Source: Bacteroidales bacterium (GTDB taxonomy: Bacteria; Bacteroidota; Bacteroidia; Bacteroidales; F082). Taken from it: a stretch of 64,000 bases of DNA. Each line of letters starts with the position of its first letter. Positions within the stretch are counted from its first letter, which is position 1. Made by a program: the position numbers and the translations under genes. This document shows, piece after piece, positions 24,656 through 33,054 of this stretch. The stretch lies in NCBI GenBank assembly GCA_017632935.1, contig JAGBQJ010000049.1, positions 186,001 through 250,000 on the forward strand. Reading direction: 5' to 3'. The notes under the pieces are model-generated. The model did not search any database. It saw only the letters and a program-made list of their open reading frames with translations, and was not told the origin of the DNA.

Positions 24656-25423
24656 ATGAAGAAACTCATAGCTTTTTTCACGAAGATATTTCCCCGTCAA
24701 TGGCTGATTAGAATGAGCTATCTCTTTAGTTGGCTGATTAGGCCGTTCTATTGGGGCAACAAGGTGGAATGTCCTGTCTGTGGCAAGCATTTCCGTAAGT
24801 TCTTGCCCTACGGCTATGGCAAAGCGACGGACAACCGTCTCTGTCCGAAGTGTTTGTCGCTTGAGCGCCATCGTTTGCTTTGGCTTTATCTGAAAGAGAA
24901 GACGGATTTCTTCACCGCGCCGCTCAAGGTCTTGCATTTCGCTCCCGAACAACCTTTTCTGAAGCGTTTCCGTGCCTTGAAGAACCTCGACTATACCACT
25001 GCCGACCTCGATTCGCCCATCGCTGACCTGCATCTTGACGTGACTGCCATTGACCAGCCCAGCGACACCTACGATGTGGTCATCTGCAACCATGTGTTGG
25101 AGCATGTCAGCGATGCGAACAAGGCCTTTTCTGAGATTAAACGCATCCTGAAACCTGGTGGCTGGGCAATTCTTTTGGTGCCCATCAATCCCGATGTGGA
25201 CACCTTCGAGGATCCGAGCATCACCGACCCCAAGGAACGTCAGCGTCTCTTCGGACAATATGACCACGTGCGCCAGTTCGGCCGTGACTACGCCGAGGTG
25301 CTGCGCAAGACTGGTTTTAAAGTGACCGAGGATAGAATTTATTACGAGATTTCAGAAGCCCAGCGCCAACGTATGCATCTGGCGCGCAGGGGAGAGGAGA
25401 TTATCTATCGTTGTGAGAAATAA
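24656..25423 (+). CDS. SAM-dependent methyltransferase with N-terminal zinc ribbon
   Basis: A 255-residue class I methyltransferase. After a short hydrophobic N-terminus, four cysteines in two pairs (CPVCGKHF and CPKCLSLERH) form a probable zinc ribbon. The Rossmann part shows VLHFAPEQPF in place of the usual glycine-rich motif I, then VVICNHVLEHV and ILKPGGWAILLVP (UbiE/Methyltransf_11 type). The start at 24656 is 1 base after the glycosyltransferase stop. The pairing suggests methylation of a glycan or a nucleotide sugar; substrate unknown. Confidence 0.85.
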   Translation: MKKLIAFFTKIFPRQWLIRMSYLFSWLIRPFYWGNKVECPVCGKHFRKFLPYGYGKATDNRLCPKCLSLERHRLLWLYLKEKTDFFTAPLKVLHFAPEQPFLKRFRALKNLDYTTADLDSPIADLHLDVTAIDQPSDTYDVVICNHVLEHVSDANKAFSEIKRILKPGGWAILLVPINPDVDTFEDPSITDPKERQRLFGQYDHVRQFGRDYAEVLRKTGFKVTEDRIYYEISEAQRQRMHLARRGEEIIYRCEK

Positions 25424-25432
25424 AAACAACAA

Positions 25433-25458
25433 AAGGCGATCCCCCAAAGGGTCGCCTT
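25433..25458 (-). terminator. Terminator after rpmH
   Basis: The stem AAGGCGA-CCC pairs with GGGTCGCCTT, with one bulged T. On the minus strand it is followed by a T-rich run (CTTTTGTTGTTTTTATT), so it serves rpmH. The plus strand lacks a T run, so it is less certain for the converging methyltransferase gene. Confidence 0.7.
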
Positions 25459-25516
25459 CGTTACCTTAAATGAGAAATATAACGGCTACCGATATTGACT
25501 ACGTCAAATCTGAGAT

Positions 25517-25663
25517 TTAATACTCGTCAGAGACGGTAAGTTTCTTTCTGCCTTTGGCTCTTCTGCGGGCCAAAACCTTACGGCCGTTAGCCGTCGACAT
25601 TCTCTCTCTGAAACCGTGTTTGTTTCTACGTTTTCTGTTCGAAGGTTGATAAGTGCGCTTCAT
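25517..25663 (-). CDS. rpmH: 50S ribosomal protein L34
   Basis: A 48-residue, very basic protein read directly from the sequence: it starts [20 protein letters not shown] and continues with the L34 hallmark [20 protein letters not shown], ending KLTVSDEY. It is a component of the large ribosomal subunit. It stands alone here: dnaA, rnpA and an origin are not next to it, so the classical rpmH-rnpA-dnaA arrangement is absent, as is common in Bacteroidetes. A promoter and a terminator flank it. Confidence 0.97.
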   Translation of the reverse strand: MKRTYQPSNRKRRNKHGFRERMSTANGRKVLARRRAKGRKKLTVSDEY

Positions 25664-25716
25664 TTCTCTATCTATTTATTTGTTATTTTTCGCTAAAATC
25701 CCTTTGAATCGGGCTG

Positions 25717-25724
25717 CAAAAGTA
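25717..25724 (-). promoter_or_regulatory. -7 element of rpmH
   Basis: On the minus strand TACTTTTG matches TAnnTTTG, 54 bases before the rpmH start codon. Confidence 0.6.
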
Positions 25725-25766
25725 CAAAGAATTTCCTTAGCTCCAACATTTTTCTTGAAAAAAATG

Positions 25767-25800
25767 AAAAAGGCAAAACCAAATTTGATTTTGCCTTTTT
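25767..25800 (-). terminator. Terminator after pepD
   Basis: A perfect 12-bp stem (AAAAAGGCAAAA with TTTTGCCTTTTT) and a 10-base loop, followed on the minus strand by a T-rich run. It lies 24 bases after the pepD stop. Confidence 0.85.
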
Positions 25801-25823
25801 TCAAATTGTTGATACTTAGTTAC

Positions 25824-27293
25824 TTATGAAATCACTTCTTTTTCGGGAATGTTTTTCAACGTCTCGACAATGAAGTCCCAGAAGGGCTGCACGCTCTCGA
25901 TGAGCAGGGCTTCGTCGGGTGAATGCGGGTGCACCAGGGTGGGTCCGAAGCTCACCATATCCCAGTTAGGATACTTTGAGCCGAGGATGCCGCATTCCAA
26001 GCCGGCGTGGATGACCATGATCTTGGCCTCCTTGCCGAACTTCTCTTGATAGGTTTTCTTCATCAAGTTGAGGATGGTCGAGTTGATGTTGGGCTTCCAA
26101 CCCGGATAGTCGCCGGTGGAGTAGGCCTCAGCACCGTTGTCGGTGAGGTTCTTGCGAATCTGCTCGGCGAGTTTGTCCTTGGCCGCGTCGACGAGGCTGC
26201 GTGTCAACGAAGCGGTCGTGATTTTGCCGTCTTCCATCTTCCAGGTAGCCAGGTTGCTTGAGGTCTCAGTGGTGCCTTCAAAGTCTTCCGACATGGCGAT
26301 GACGCCGTTGGGATAGCGGGCGATGGCGCAGAACATGTTGTCTTGCGTCTTCACGTCGATGACCTTCTCAGGCATAGCAGTCTCTTCGCAGAGGATGGCG
26401 AGCTCGGGCTCTGTTTCGGCAAACTCTTCCTTGCAGATGCCTTCATATTCAGCGGCATACTGCTTGAATTCGGCTTCCTTGTCGGCAGGGACGACGACGA
26501 TGGCCTCGGCTTCTCTCGGGATGGCGTTGCGCAGGCTGCCGCCGTCGATAGTGGCGAGGCGCAGACCGTACTTCTCGGCTGCCATCAAAAGCATGGCGTT
26601 CATCACCTTGTTGGCGTTGGCGCGACCCAAGTTGATGTCCATGCCCGAATGACCGCCTTTCAGGCCCTTCACGAAGAGGCGGAAGGCTTTCATGCCAGCG
26701 GGAACAGCTTCAAACGTAGGCGTCCAGGTGCCGATGTTGTCGACACCGCCTGCGCAACCCACGTAGAGTTCGCCCTCGGTCTCCGAGTCCATATTCATCA
26801 GGATGTCGCCTTGCAACACACCGGGTTGCAGCTTGTTGGCACCCGTCATGCCAGTCTCTTCGTCGATGGTGAAGAGAGCCTCGACGGGACCGTGTTGCAG
26901 GTCGGTGGCTTCGAGGACTGCCATGGCCGCGGCAGCACCCAGACCGTCGTCGGCGCCAAGGGTGGTGCCGTTGGCCTTCACCCATCCGTCTTCGATGTGG
27001 GTCTCAATCGGGTCGTTCTCGAAATCGTGTACCTTATCGGCATTCTTTTGCGGGACCATGTCCAGGTGGGCTTGCAGGATAACACCCTTGCGATTTTCCA
27101 TACCCGGGGTGGCGGGCTTGCGCATGATGACGTTGCCGCAGTCGTCGACGAGGGTTTCAAGGCCGTGCTCTTCGCCCCATTGCTTCATGAAGGCGATCAC
27201 TTTGGCTTCTTTCTTCGAAGGGCGTGGAATCTGGGTCAAGCTGTAAAAGTTTCTCCATACGCCATTCGGTTCCAAATCTTTGATAGTACTCAT
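25824..27293 (-). CDS. pepD: Aminoacyl-histidine dipeptidase (M20C)
   Basis: A 489-residue cytosolic zinc dipeptidase of family M20C (PepD, Xaa-His dipeptidase), of normal family length. Metal and catalytic residues are visible: the first zinc His in VILQAHLDMVPQ (H76), the bridging Asp in GADDGLG, the catalytic glutamate pair in DEETGMTGA, and the lid/dimerisation region in GGHSGMDINLG; the distal His is near VIHAGLECG. It cleaves short peptides such as carnosine and Cys-Gly. It is a single-gene unit with its own terminator. Confidence 0.96.
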   Translation of the reverse strand: MSTIKDLEPNGVWRNFYSLTQIPRPSKKEAKVIAFMKQWGEEHGLETLVDDCGNVIMRKPATPGMENRKGVILQAHLDMVPQKNADKVHDFENDPIETHIEDGWVKANGTTLGADDGLGAAAAMAVLEATDLQHGPVEALFTIDEETGMTGANKLQPGVLQGDILMNMDSETEGELYVGCAGGVDNIGTWTPTFEAVPAGMKAFRLFVKGLKGGHSGMDINLGRANANKVMNAMLLMAAEKYGLRLATIDGGSLRNAIPREAEAIVVVPADKEAEFKQYAAEYEGICKEEFAETEPELAILCEETAMPEKVIDVKTQDNMFCAIARYPNGVIAMSEDFEGTTETSSNLATWKMEDGKITTASLTRSLVDAAKDKLAEQIRKNLTDNGAEAYSTGDYPGWKPNINSTILNLMKKTYQEKFGKEAKIMVIHAGLECGILGSKYPNWDMVSFGPTLVHPHSPDEALLIESVQPFWDFIVETLKNIPEKEVIS

Positions 27294-27376
27294 GTGTAAA
27301 TGGTTTTATTTGTTTGACGATTCAAAATTTAGTCGGCTAAAATACGGAAAAATTCTCACATCGAAATAAAAAGTAG

Positions 27377-27384
27377 TATTTTTG
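27377..27384 (+). promoter_or_regulatory. -7 element upstream of the 27405 lipoprotein
   Basis: TATTTTTG lies 20 bases before the start codon, in the divergent gap with pepD. Confidence 0.6.
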
Positions 27385-27404
27385 CACACTAAATCTTTAT
27401 TAAA

Positions 27405-27761
27405 ATGAAAAAAGTATTACCGTTGTTATTGTTTGTCATGTTGGCCTGTGCCAGTTGCCACAGAGAGCCTGCCATCTATCAAATGTCTAAGAATCCGACC
27501 GAAATGGCTGATAATGCAGAGAAGTTCGCCAAACAGACTACCAAACGCTCCGCTCATTACACTGCAGAAGAATGGCAGGTGACTGTTAAGCAGTTCGTCG
27601 CCATGTCCAAGGATTTTGTTGACAAAAAGCCTCAGATGAGTCAAGAGGACATTATGCGCGTTGATGCAGCTCGATTGACGTTTATCAAAGCTGTTGGCGA
27701 AAACGGCAACGAAGATCTTGTGGCTCAAATCAAGGAAATCTACAGCCAGATAATTGGTTAA
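27405..27761 (+). CDS. Small lipoprotein of unknown function
   Basis: A 118-residue predicted lipoprotein. The signal peptide ends in lipobox ACASC with Cys18. The mature part is mostly helical and charged, without a domain I recognise. It has its own promoter and is followed by about 90 bases without a gene, so it is probably monocistronic. The helical, cysteine-free mature region gives no hint of catalysis. Confidence 0.75.
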   Translation: MKKVLPLLLFVMLACASCHREPAIYQMSKNPTEMADNAEKFAKQTTKRSAHYTAEEWQVTVKQFVAMSKDFVDKKPQMSQEDIMRVDAARLTFIKAVGENGNEDLVAQIKEIYSQIIG

Positions 27762-27853
27762 ACTATTCTACGGTTAGTTTTTCACGCTGTTGGGTGAAAA
27801 ATGTTCGTCGTACAGTCTTTTCTCCCTATTTTTGAAAACTATTCGCGACGATT

Positions 27854-28621
27854 ATGACACTTCATGCCTTTTATATTTTTCTCATTGTCATGGCCGTGGT
27901 GGCCTTGGCGGTATATGTGAGCCTCTTCTTTGTGGATGCGGGTTACGGCAAGTTCTACGACCCGAAATGGGGCCCTGCCGTCAACAACAAACTCGGATGG
28001 GTGCTTATGGAGTCGCCGGTGTTTATCGTCATGCTGCTGTTGTGGCTTCTTTCCGACCGCCGTGGCGACATGGTACGTATGGCGTTCCTGTTTTTGTTTG
28101 AACTTCACTATATCCAACGCTCTTTCGTGTTTCCGTTCCGTATGCGAGGTCATAGCGTAATGCCGTTGTCTATCGTCTTGATGGGTGTCACTTTCAACGT
28201 GCTCAATGCCTTGATGCAAGGTGGCTGGATTTTCTATTTCTCGCCCGACGACTATTATCCTGCCGATTGGCTGACGGATCCCAGATTCATCGCTGGTTTC
28301 TTGGTGTTCATCATCGGCATGTACATCAACATCCAGTCCGACGACATCATCCGCAACCTTCGCAAGGAGGGCGACACCAAACATTATCTGCCCAAGCAAG
28401 GAATGTTCCGCTATGTCACTTCGGCGAATTATTTTGGGGAGTTTATTGAATGGGTGGGTTTTGCCATCCTCACGTGGTCGTGGGCGGGTGCAGTGTTCGC
28501 TTGGTGGACTTTTGCCAACCTCGCTCCGCGTGCTCATAGGATTTATGACGCCTATAAGAAGGATTTTGGCGAAGAGCTGAACACCAAGAAAGTGAAGAGA
28601 TTTATCCCGTTTATTTGGTAA
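27854..28621 (+). CDS. Steroid 5-alpha-reductase-like membrane reductase (SRD5A family, 5AR)
   Basis: A 255-residue membrane protein of the 3-oxo-5-alpha-steroid 4-dehydrogenase family (PF02544), with about six to seven hydrophobic segments. Family wording is clear: FLFELHYIQRSFVFPFRMRG in the middle, GMYINIQSDDIIRNLRK, and the C-terminal FRYVTSANYFGEFIEWVGFA with ending YKKDFGEELNTKKVKRFIPF. These enzymes use NAD(P)H to reduce a conjugated enone in steroids or polyprenols. It is first in a coupled run with an OYE and an SDR; its stop overlaps the next start in TAATG. In gut Bacteroidales a 5AR of this type acts on 3-oxo-4-ene bile acids and steroids. Specificity here is inferred from context. 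Confidence 0.88.
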   Translation: MTLHAFYIFLIVMAVVALAVYVSLFFVDAGYGKFYDPKWGPAVNNKLGWVLMESPVFIVMLLLWLLSDRRGDMVRMAFLFLFELHYIQRSFVFPFRMRGHSVMPLSIVLMGVTFNVLNALMQGGWIFYFSPDDYYPADWLTDPRFIAGFLVFIIGMYINIQSDDIIRNLRKEGDTKHYLPKQGMFRYVTSANYFGEFIEWVGFAILTWSWAGAVFAWWTFANLAPRAHRIYDAYKKDFGEELNTKKVKRFIPFIW

Positions 28622-29862
28622 TGTCGATGTTTATGGAATCACCTATATTTACCCCTTGTCAAATCGGCCCCATCACCTTGCGCAACAGGGTGATACGCTC
28701 GGCTGCCTTCGAGAATATGGCCTACGGCAACCGCCCCTCTGAAGATTTGTTCAACTACCACACGGCCGTGGCTCGTGGCGGTGTCGGCATGACGACGGTG
28801 GCTTACGCTGCTGTCAACCAGTCGGGACTGTCGTTCGACGGCCAGCTGTGGATGCGTGAGGAGATTGTCCCCGAACTGAAACGTCTTACCGATGCCATAC
28901 ATTCGTATGGTGCCAAGGCCTCCATCCAGTTGGGACATTGTGGCAACATGACGCACCGCGCCACTTGCGGCTGCAAGCCCGTGGGTGCTTCGGGTGGCTT
29001 CAATCTGTATTCCCCGACGTTTCATAGAGCGCTGAAAAAAGAAGAGATCTATGGCCTAGTGAAAGACTTCGGCAAGGCCGTCAACTTGGCACGCGAGGCG
29101 GGCTTCGACTGCGTGGAGATTCATGCAGGTCACGGCTACCTCATCAGCCAGTTTCTGTCGCCTTACACCAACCGCCGTCATGATGAGTTCGGCGGCTCTT
29201 TAGAGAACAGGATGCGTTTCATGCGTCTCGTCATCGAGGAGGTGATGCGCGTGGCGGGCGACGACATGGCTGTGGTGGTCAAGGTGAACATGCACGACGG
29301 TTTCCGACGCGGTATTCAGCGCGAAGAGTGCATCAAAGTGGCGCAGGAACTCGAACGTCTCGGCGTGCATGCTTTGGTGCTTACGGCGGGTTTCGTCAGC
29401 AAGGCTCCTATGGAGGTGATGCGTGGCGCGATGCCGCTTAAGACCCTGCGCTATTATATGGATGTGAAGAAGTTCTGGTGGCTGAAGATAGGTCTCGCCT
29501 TAGGCGGCCGCCTGGTCATCCCCACGAGGCCTTTCAGTGAAGGCTATTTCCTTGACGATGCCAAGGAGTTCAGGGCAGCTTTGAAAATGCCTTTGATCTA
29601 TGTAGGCGGCATGGTCTCGAAGGAAAAGATGGAAGAGGTGCTCGGTTCTGGCTTCGTGGCCTTGCAGATGGCGCGTGCCTTGATCAACGACACCGACTTC
29701 ATCAATAAACTGCAAAAGGGCGAGGTGACACGCAGCGAGTGCAAGCACTCCAACTATTGCATCGGCCGCATGTACACGCTCGAGATGAAGTGCCATCATT
29801 GCGTGGAGCATATGCCGAAACCCTTGCAGAAAGAGATCGACGAAGCGGAAAGGACATTATGA
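28621..29862 (+). CDS. NADH:flavin oxidoreductase, Old Yellow Enzyme family (5BR-like)
   Basis: A 413-residue FMN-dependent TIM-barrel ene-reductase. The N-terminal TLRNRVIRSAAFENM, the substrate His pair region HAGHGYLISQFLSP and YTNRRHDEFGGS are OYE/BaiCD wording. A cysteine group near the C-terminus (CKHSNYCIG...CHHC) recalls the 4Fe-4S site of enoate reductases and BaiCD/BaiH, but the FAD/NAD domain that follows in those roughly 650-residue proteins is absent. It starts inside the 5AR stop (TAATG) and its own stop overlaps the next start (ATGA). In known clusters such an enzyme reduces the steroid delta-4 bond to the 5-beta form; substrate here is inferred. Confidence 0.88.
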   Translation: MSMFMESPIFTPCQIGPITLRNRVIRSAAFENMAYGNRPSEDLFNYHTAVARGGVGMTTVAYAAVNQSGLSFDGQLWMREEIVPELKRLTDAIHSYGAKASIQLGHCGNMTHRATCGCKPVGASGGFNLYSPTFHRALKKEEIYGLVKDFGKAVNLAREAGFDCVEIHAGHGYLISQFLSPYTNRRHDEFGGSLENRMRFMRLVIEEVMRVAGDDMAVVVKVNMHDGFRRGIQREECIKVAQELERLGVHALVLTAGFVSKAPMEVMRGAMPLKTLRYYMDVKKFWWLKIGLALGGRLVIPTRPFSEGYFLDDAKEFRAALKMPLIYVGGMVSKEKMEEVLGSGFVALQMARALINDTDFINKLQKGEVTRSECKHSNYCIGRMYTLEMKCHHCVEHMPKPLQKEIDEAERTL

Positions 29863-30674
29863 ACGGCAAAAAATGGTTCCATCGGTTTCAGGAGACGCAA
29901 GGGCGACAGCCTTGGGCCTTGATTACGGGCGGCAGCTCGGGCATGGGTCTGGAGTATGCACGCCAGCTGGCTGAGATCGGGTGTAACCTGCTGTTAGTCA
30001 GTAACCAAGATGCGGAACTGCAACAAGCCGCCGAGGAATTGAAGCAGGGCAGAGCCATTCAAGTCATTCCGCATTATCAGAATCTGGCCACAGAAACCGC
30101 GGCAGAGGAGCTGTTGGCTTTTTGCCAGACAGAAGGCTTGACCATCGACATCCTCATCAATAACGCAGGCATGTTCTTCTTCGAAGAGCTGTCCATGGAG
30201 AACGAAGCCAAAGCCTTGACGATGATGCGTTTGCATATCCTGACGCCAACAAGGCTTTGTGTCGTCTTTGGCGAGGAGATGAAAAACAGAGGCTGCGGAT
30301 ACATTATTAATATGTCGTCTATGGCGGCCCAACTGCCATGTCCGGGCATCACGATTTATTCGGCCACAAAAGCCTATCTGAAGAGCTTTGGCAAGTCGCT
30401 CTATTTCGAGATGCGTCCCTACGGTGTGGGTGTGACCACGGTCTGTCCTGCTGCCATCGCCACGCCGCTCTACAAATTAAAACCCAGTTTGTTGAAGTTT
30501 GGCGTGAAAATTGGATTGATAGGTACACCACAATGGCTGGTGCGGAAGGCGTTGAAAGGCATGATGAAGAAGAATCGGGTGGTGAAACCCGGTTTGATGA
30601 ATCATTATCTGCCCCCTTTGATTGCCGCTCTGCCCCATGGATTAGTTGATACGCTATGGCAAAAGTACAAGTAA
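29859..30674 (+). CDS. Short-chain dehydrogenase, hydroxysteroid-dehydrogenase-like
   Basis: A 271-residue SDR. The cofactor motif TGGSSGMG is at 23-30, NNAG at 101-104, the catalytic Ser at 153/154 in INMSSMAAQ, and YxxxK as Tyr167/Lys171 in IYSATKAYL. The wording after the catalytic centre (YGVGVTTVCPAAIATPLYK) resembles the 17-beta-HSD/3-ketoacyl reductase branch. The start at 29859 overlaps the preceding stop in ATGA. With a 5AR-like and an OYE gene in the same run, a 3-beta-hydroxysteroid dehydrogenase role is plausible. A role in fatty or other lipid metabolism is the main alternative. Confidence 0.86.
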   Translation: MNGKKWFHRFQETQGRQPWALITGGSSGMGLEYARQLAEIGCNLLLVSNQDAELQQAAEELKQGRAIQVIPHYQNLATETAAEELLAFCQTEGLTIDILINNAGMFFFEELSMENEAKALTMMRLHILTPTRLCVVFGEEMKNRGCGYIINMSSMAAQLPCPGITIYSATKAYLKSFGKSLYFEMRPYGVGVTTVCPAAIATPLYKLKPSLLKFGVKIGLIGTPQWLVRKALKGMMKKNRVVKPGLMNHYLPPLIAALPHGLVDTLWQKYK

Positions 30675-31603
30675 CGATATTGTTTTTGTTGGCCTGCTTG
30701 ACGGCCTCGGCCCAACGCTACGAGAAGGTGCCTTTTGGTGACTTCGAGCATTGGACGGTGCGTTATGTCACTGAATCGCAAGTGCTTGGAGGAAAGGAGA
30801 AAGTGCTTTATGTGATTGGTCCTACCGACACCATTAGAAGCAACGACCCATACAAATACAAGAATACGATTTGGGCCTCGTCGAATGCCTTGGCCAAGGT
30901 GATGGGCGTGGTGAAGACAAGCAACAATGTCACTCCCGACGATGGCCCGACTGGCAAATGCGCCAAGCTGGCCACGGAGTTTGCTGAATGCAAGGCGGCG
31001 GGGCTCATTAATATTAAGGTGTTGGCTGGCGGCTCCATTTATTGGGGCAAGATGTTGGAACCTGTAACAGGTGTGAGCGATCCCTTTGCTTTCATGAACT
31101 GGGGCATTCCCTTCACCAAACGTCCCAAGGCACTTGTGCTCAACTACAAAGCCACTATCCCGAATACGGGCAAACTGGTGAAAGGCACCACGTTCCGTAC
31201 TACCGAGTTCAATGGCTATGACCCAGCCGAAATCCTTTTCATATTACAAAACCGTTGGGAAGACGAGAAGGGCAACATCCACGCCAAGCGGGTGGGAACA
31301 GCAGTGTATCATGTCGAGAAGAGCACCAACGGATGGCAGCGCAACTTCAGGGTGCCCGTCATTTATGGCAATGCCCGAAAGGCTAAGGAATACCAGCCCT
31401 ATATGGACTTGATCTCGGGCGACAAGACCATGTATGCCCTCAATAGCAAGGGCAAAAAGAAAGTCATTCAGGAAGAGGAATGGGCCGATGCGGATTGCCC
31501 CGTCACCCATGCTATCATGATGATTACCTCCAGCAGTCATGGGGCTTTCGTCGGTGCCGTGGGTAACGTGCTTTGGGTCGATGAAATCCGCTTAGAGTAT
31601 TGA
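30656..31603 (+). CDS. PCMD-domain exported protein
   Basis: A 315-residue protein with an N-terminal signal peptide (ILFLLACLTASAQ) and wording of the Bacteroidetes 'putative carbohydrate metabolism domain' (PCMD, PF13201): FGDFEHWTVRY, IWASSNALAKV, TPDDGPTGKCAKLAT, and a C-terminal GNVLWVDEIRLEY. It is probably periplasmic or surface exposed. Its start lies 19 bases inside the SDR gene, so it is translationally coupled to that operon; this is the only exported product of the set. Function unknown. Confidence 0.8.
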   Translation: MAKVQVTILFLLACLTASAQRYEKVPFGDFEHWTVRYVTESQVLGGKEKVLYVIGPTDTIRSNDPYKYKNTIWASSNALAKVMGVVKTSNNVTPDDGPTGKCAKLATEFAECKAAGLINIKVLAGGSIYWGKMLEPVTGVSDPFAFMNWGIPFTKRPKALVLNYKATIPNTGKLVKGTTFRTTEFNGYDPAEILFILQNRWEDEKGNIHAKRVGTAVYHVEKSTNGWQRNFRVPVIYGNARKAKEYQPYMDLISGDKTMYALNSKGKKKVIQEEEWADADCPVTHAIMMITSSSHGAFVGAVGNVLWVDEIRLEY

Positions 31604-31613
31604 GTGCTTTGAT

Positions 31614-31675
31614 TTCAGAAAGCATGTCATCCCTGCGCAAGATGGTGCGGTGGCAAGGGATCTATGCTTTCTGAA
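31614..31675 (+). terminator. Long hairpin after the PCMD gene
   Basis: The arms TTCAGAAAGCAT (31614-31625) and ATGCTTTCTGAA (31664-31675) are perfect complements, continued inward by ATCCCT/AGGGAT after a small bulge. A T-rich stretch follows. It lies 10 bases after the stop and probably ends the four-gene operon. Confidence 0.65.
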
Positions 31676-31729
31676 GCTATCATTTTTCTTTTTCTAAATT
31701 CATTTGAATCGACTTTCCAAAACTTTTTC

Positions 31730-31737
31730 TATTTTTG
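31730..31737 (+). promoter_or_regulatory. -7 element of the DUF5606 gene
   Basis: TATTTTTG with a TTTG at 31703-31706 (23-base spacing), 24 bases before the start codon. Confidence 0.6.
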
Positions 31738-31761
31738 CAGCCGTTTTTAAAGAATTGAACT

Positions 31762-32214
31762 ATGGATCTGAGTAAAATTGTTTCAATATCCGGTAAACCT
31801 GGACTTTATGTTGTTAAATCTCAAGCCGTTGGTAGGCTTATAGTGGAATCCGTTCTTGACGGCAAATGCTCGCCGGCTTTTGCGCGCGAACGTATGAGCT
31901 CGCTTGAGGAGATTTCGATCTTCTCCACAGATGAGGACCGTCCGCTGAAGGAAGTCTTCATGATGATTCACGACAAGATGGGCGACAAGGTTGACTTCGA
32001 CTATAAGAAGGCTTCGAGCGAAGAGTTGCGCGAGAAGTTCGCCTTCGTCATGCCCGACTACGACGAGGAGGCTGTGTATCCTTCCGACATGAAGAAGGTC
32101 TTCGCCTGGTATCAGATGCTGGTCGACAAGAACCTACTCGACTTCACTGTGGAGGAGGAACAACCCAAGGCTGAAGCTGAAACACCTGCCGAAGCTCCAG
32201 CTGAAAAAGAGTAA
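31762..32214 (+). CDS. DUF5606 family protein
   Basis: A 150-residue cytosolic protein with the DUF5606 start LSKIVSISGKPGLYVVKSQA, conserved across Bacteroidetes and of unknown function. The family region covers about residues 1-130. The last 20 residues are an Ala/Pro/Glu-rich tail that is probably disordered. It has its own promoter and terminator, so it is monocistronic. Confidence 0.9.
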   Translation: MDLSKIVSISGKPGLYVVKSQAVGRLIVESVLDGKCSPAFARERMSSLEEISIFSTDEDRPLKEVFMMIHDKMGDKVDFDYKKASSEELREKFAFVMPDYDEEAVYPSDMKKVFAWYQMLVDKNLLDFTVEEEQPKAEAETPAEAPAEKE

Positions 32215-32242
32215 AGTTTTTTCATGGCATATTATTATTGAG

Positions 32243-32264
32243 AGCCGCTTTTGCGGCTTTTTTT
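32243..32264 (+). terminator. Terminator after the DUF5606 gene
   Basis: The stem AGCCGC/GCGGCT with a TTTT loop is followed by a run of seven T. The promoter of pyrK begins within 2 bases of it. Confidence 0.88.
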
Positions 32265-32265
32265 G

Positions 32266-32273
32266 TATCTTTG
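32266..32273 (+). promoter_or_regulatory. -7 element of pyrK-pyrD
   Basis: TATCTTTG, 20 bases before the pyrK start codon, directly abutting the T run of the preceding terminator. Confidence 0.6.
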
Positions 32274-32292
32274 TCCCGTGTAAGTGCTTATT

Positions 32293-33054
32293 ATGAAACA
32301 AATAATAGACTTCAAACTGGTGGAGAAGCAGGGCTATGGTCGCTCGGTGCTGCTGCAGCTGCGTACTGGAAGAGTTTTGCCCGAGATAAGGCCTGGACAG
32401 TTCGTACAGGTGCGTGTCGACGGCTCGCCAAGTACCTACCTGCGCCGCCCTATCTCCATCCACGATGTGGATTTTGAGCGAAACGACATCACCTTGTTGG
32501 TGCAGCAAATAGGCGAGGGGACGCGGCATCTGGCGGCTGCCGAGGTGGGCGATACCATCAACGTCGTGCTGCCATTGGGCAATGGATTCAGCATGCCCGA
32601 GAGAGGGGAGCGGTGTCTGCTCGTCGGTGGCGGCATCGGCATCGCACCTTTGTATTATTTCGCCAAGGTGATGGGAGAGATAGGCATTCGCCCCACATTG
32701 CTCTTGGGCGGGAAATCCAAGTCCGACCTGATTCGTTTGGCTGATTACGAGCGACTTGGTGAGACCTTTGTGACCACCGAAGACGGCTCGCTGGGCGAGA
32801 AAGGCTTTGTGACCATGCACTCGGTCTGGCAGAAGCAAAGCTTCGACAAGATCTACGTCTGCGGCCCGAAACCCATGATGAAGGCGGTGGCGAAACTGGC
32901 TGCCGAAAAGGATGTCTGGTGCGAAGTCTCATTGGAGAATCTGATGGCCTGCGGCTTGGGTGCCTGCCTCTGCTGTGTGGAGGACACCGTCGACGGCCAC
33001 GTGTGCGTCTGCAAGGAAGGTCCGGTATTTAACACAAGGAGGTTGAAATGGTGA
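32293..33054 (+). CDS. pyrK: Dihydroorotate dehydrogenase electron transfer subunit
   Basis: A 253-residue FAD and 2Fe-2S protein that passes electrons from PyrD to NAD+. FAD-binding wording is [11 protein letters not shown]; the NAD region begins [15 protein letters not shown]. The C-terminal iron-sulfur ligands are the four cysteines of CGLGACLCC...CVC. The ATG at 32293 is preferred to a GTG three codons earlier. It overlaps pyrD by 7 bases, matching the known heterotetrameric type 1B enzyme. Confidence 0.96.
   Translation: MKQIIDFKLVEKQGYGRSVLLQLRTGRVLPEIRPGQFVQVRVDGSPSTYLRRPISIHDVDFERNDITLLVQQIGEGTRHLAAAEVGDTINVVLPLGNGFSMPERGERCLLVGGGIGIAPLYYFAKVMGEIGIRPTLLLGGKSKSDLIRLADYERLGETFVTTEDGSLGEKGFVTMHSVWQKQSFDKIYVCGPKPMMKAVAKLAAEKDVWCEVSLENLMACGLGACLCCVEDTVDGHVCVCKEGPVFNTRRLKW

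Noticed and set aside
25517-25663. Replication origin next to rpmH
   Set aside because: rpmH is alone; no dnaA, rnpA, gyrB or cluster of DnaA boxes was seen around it.
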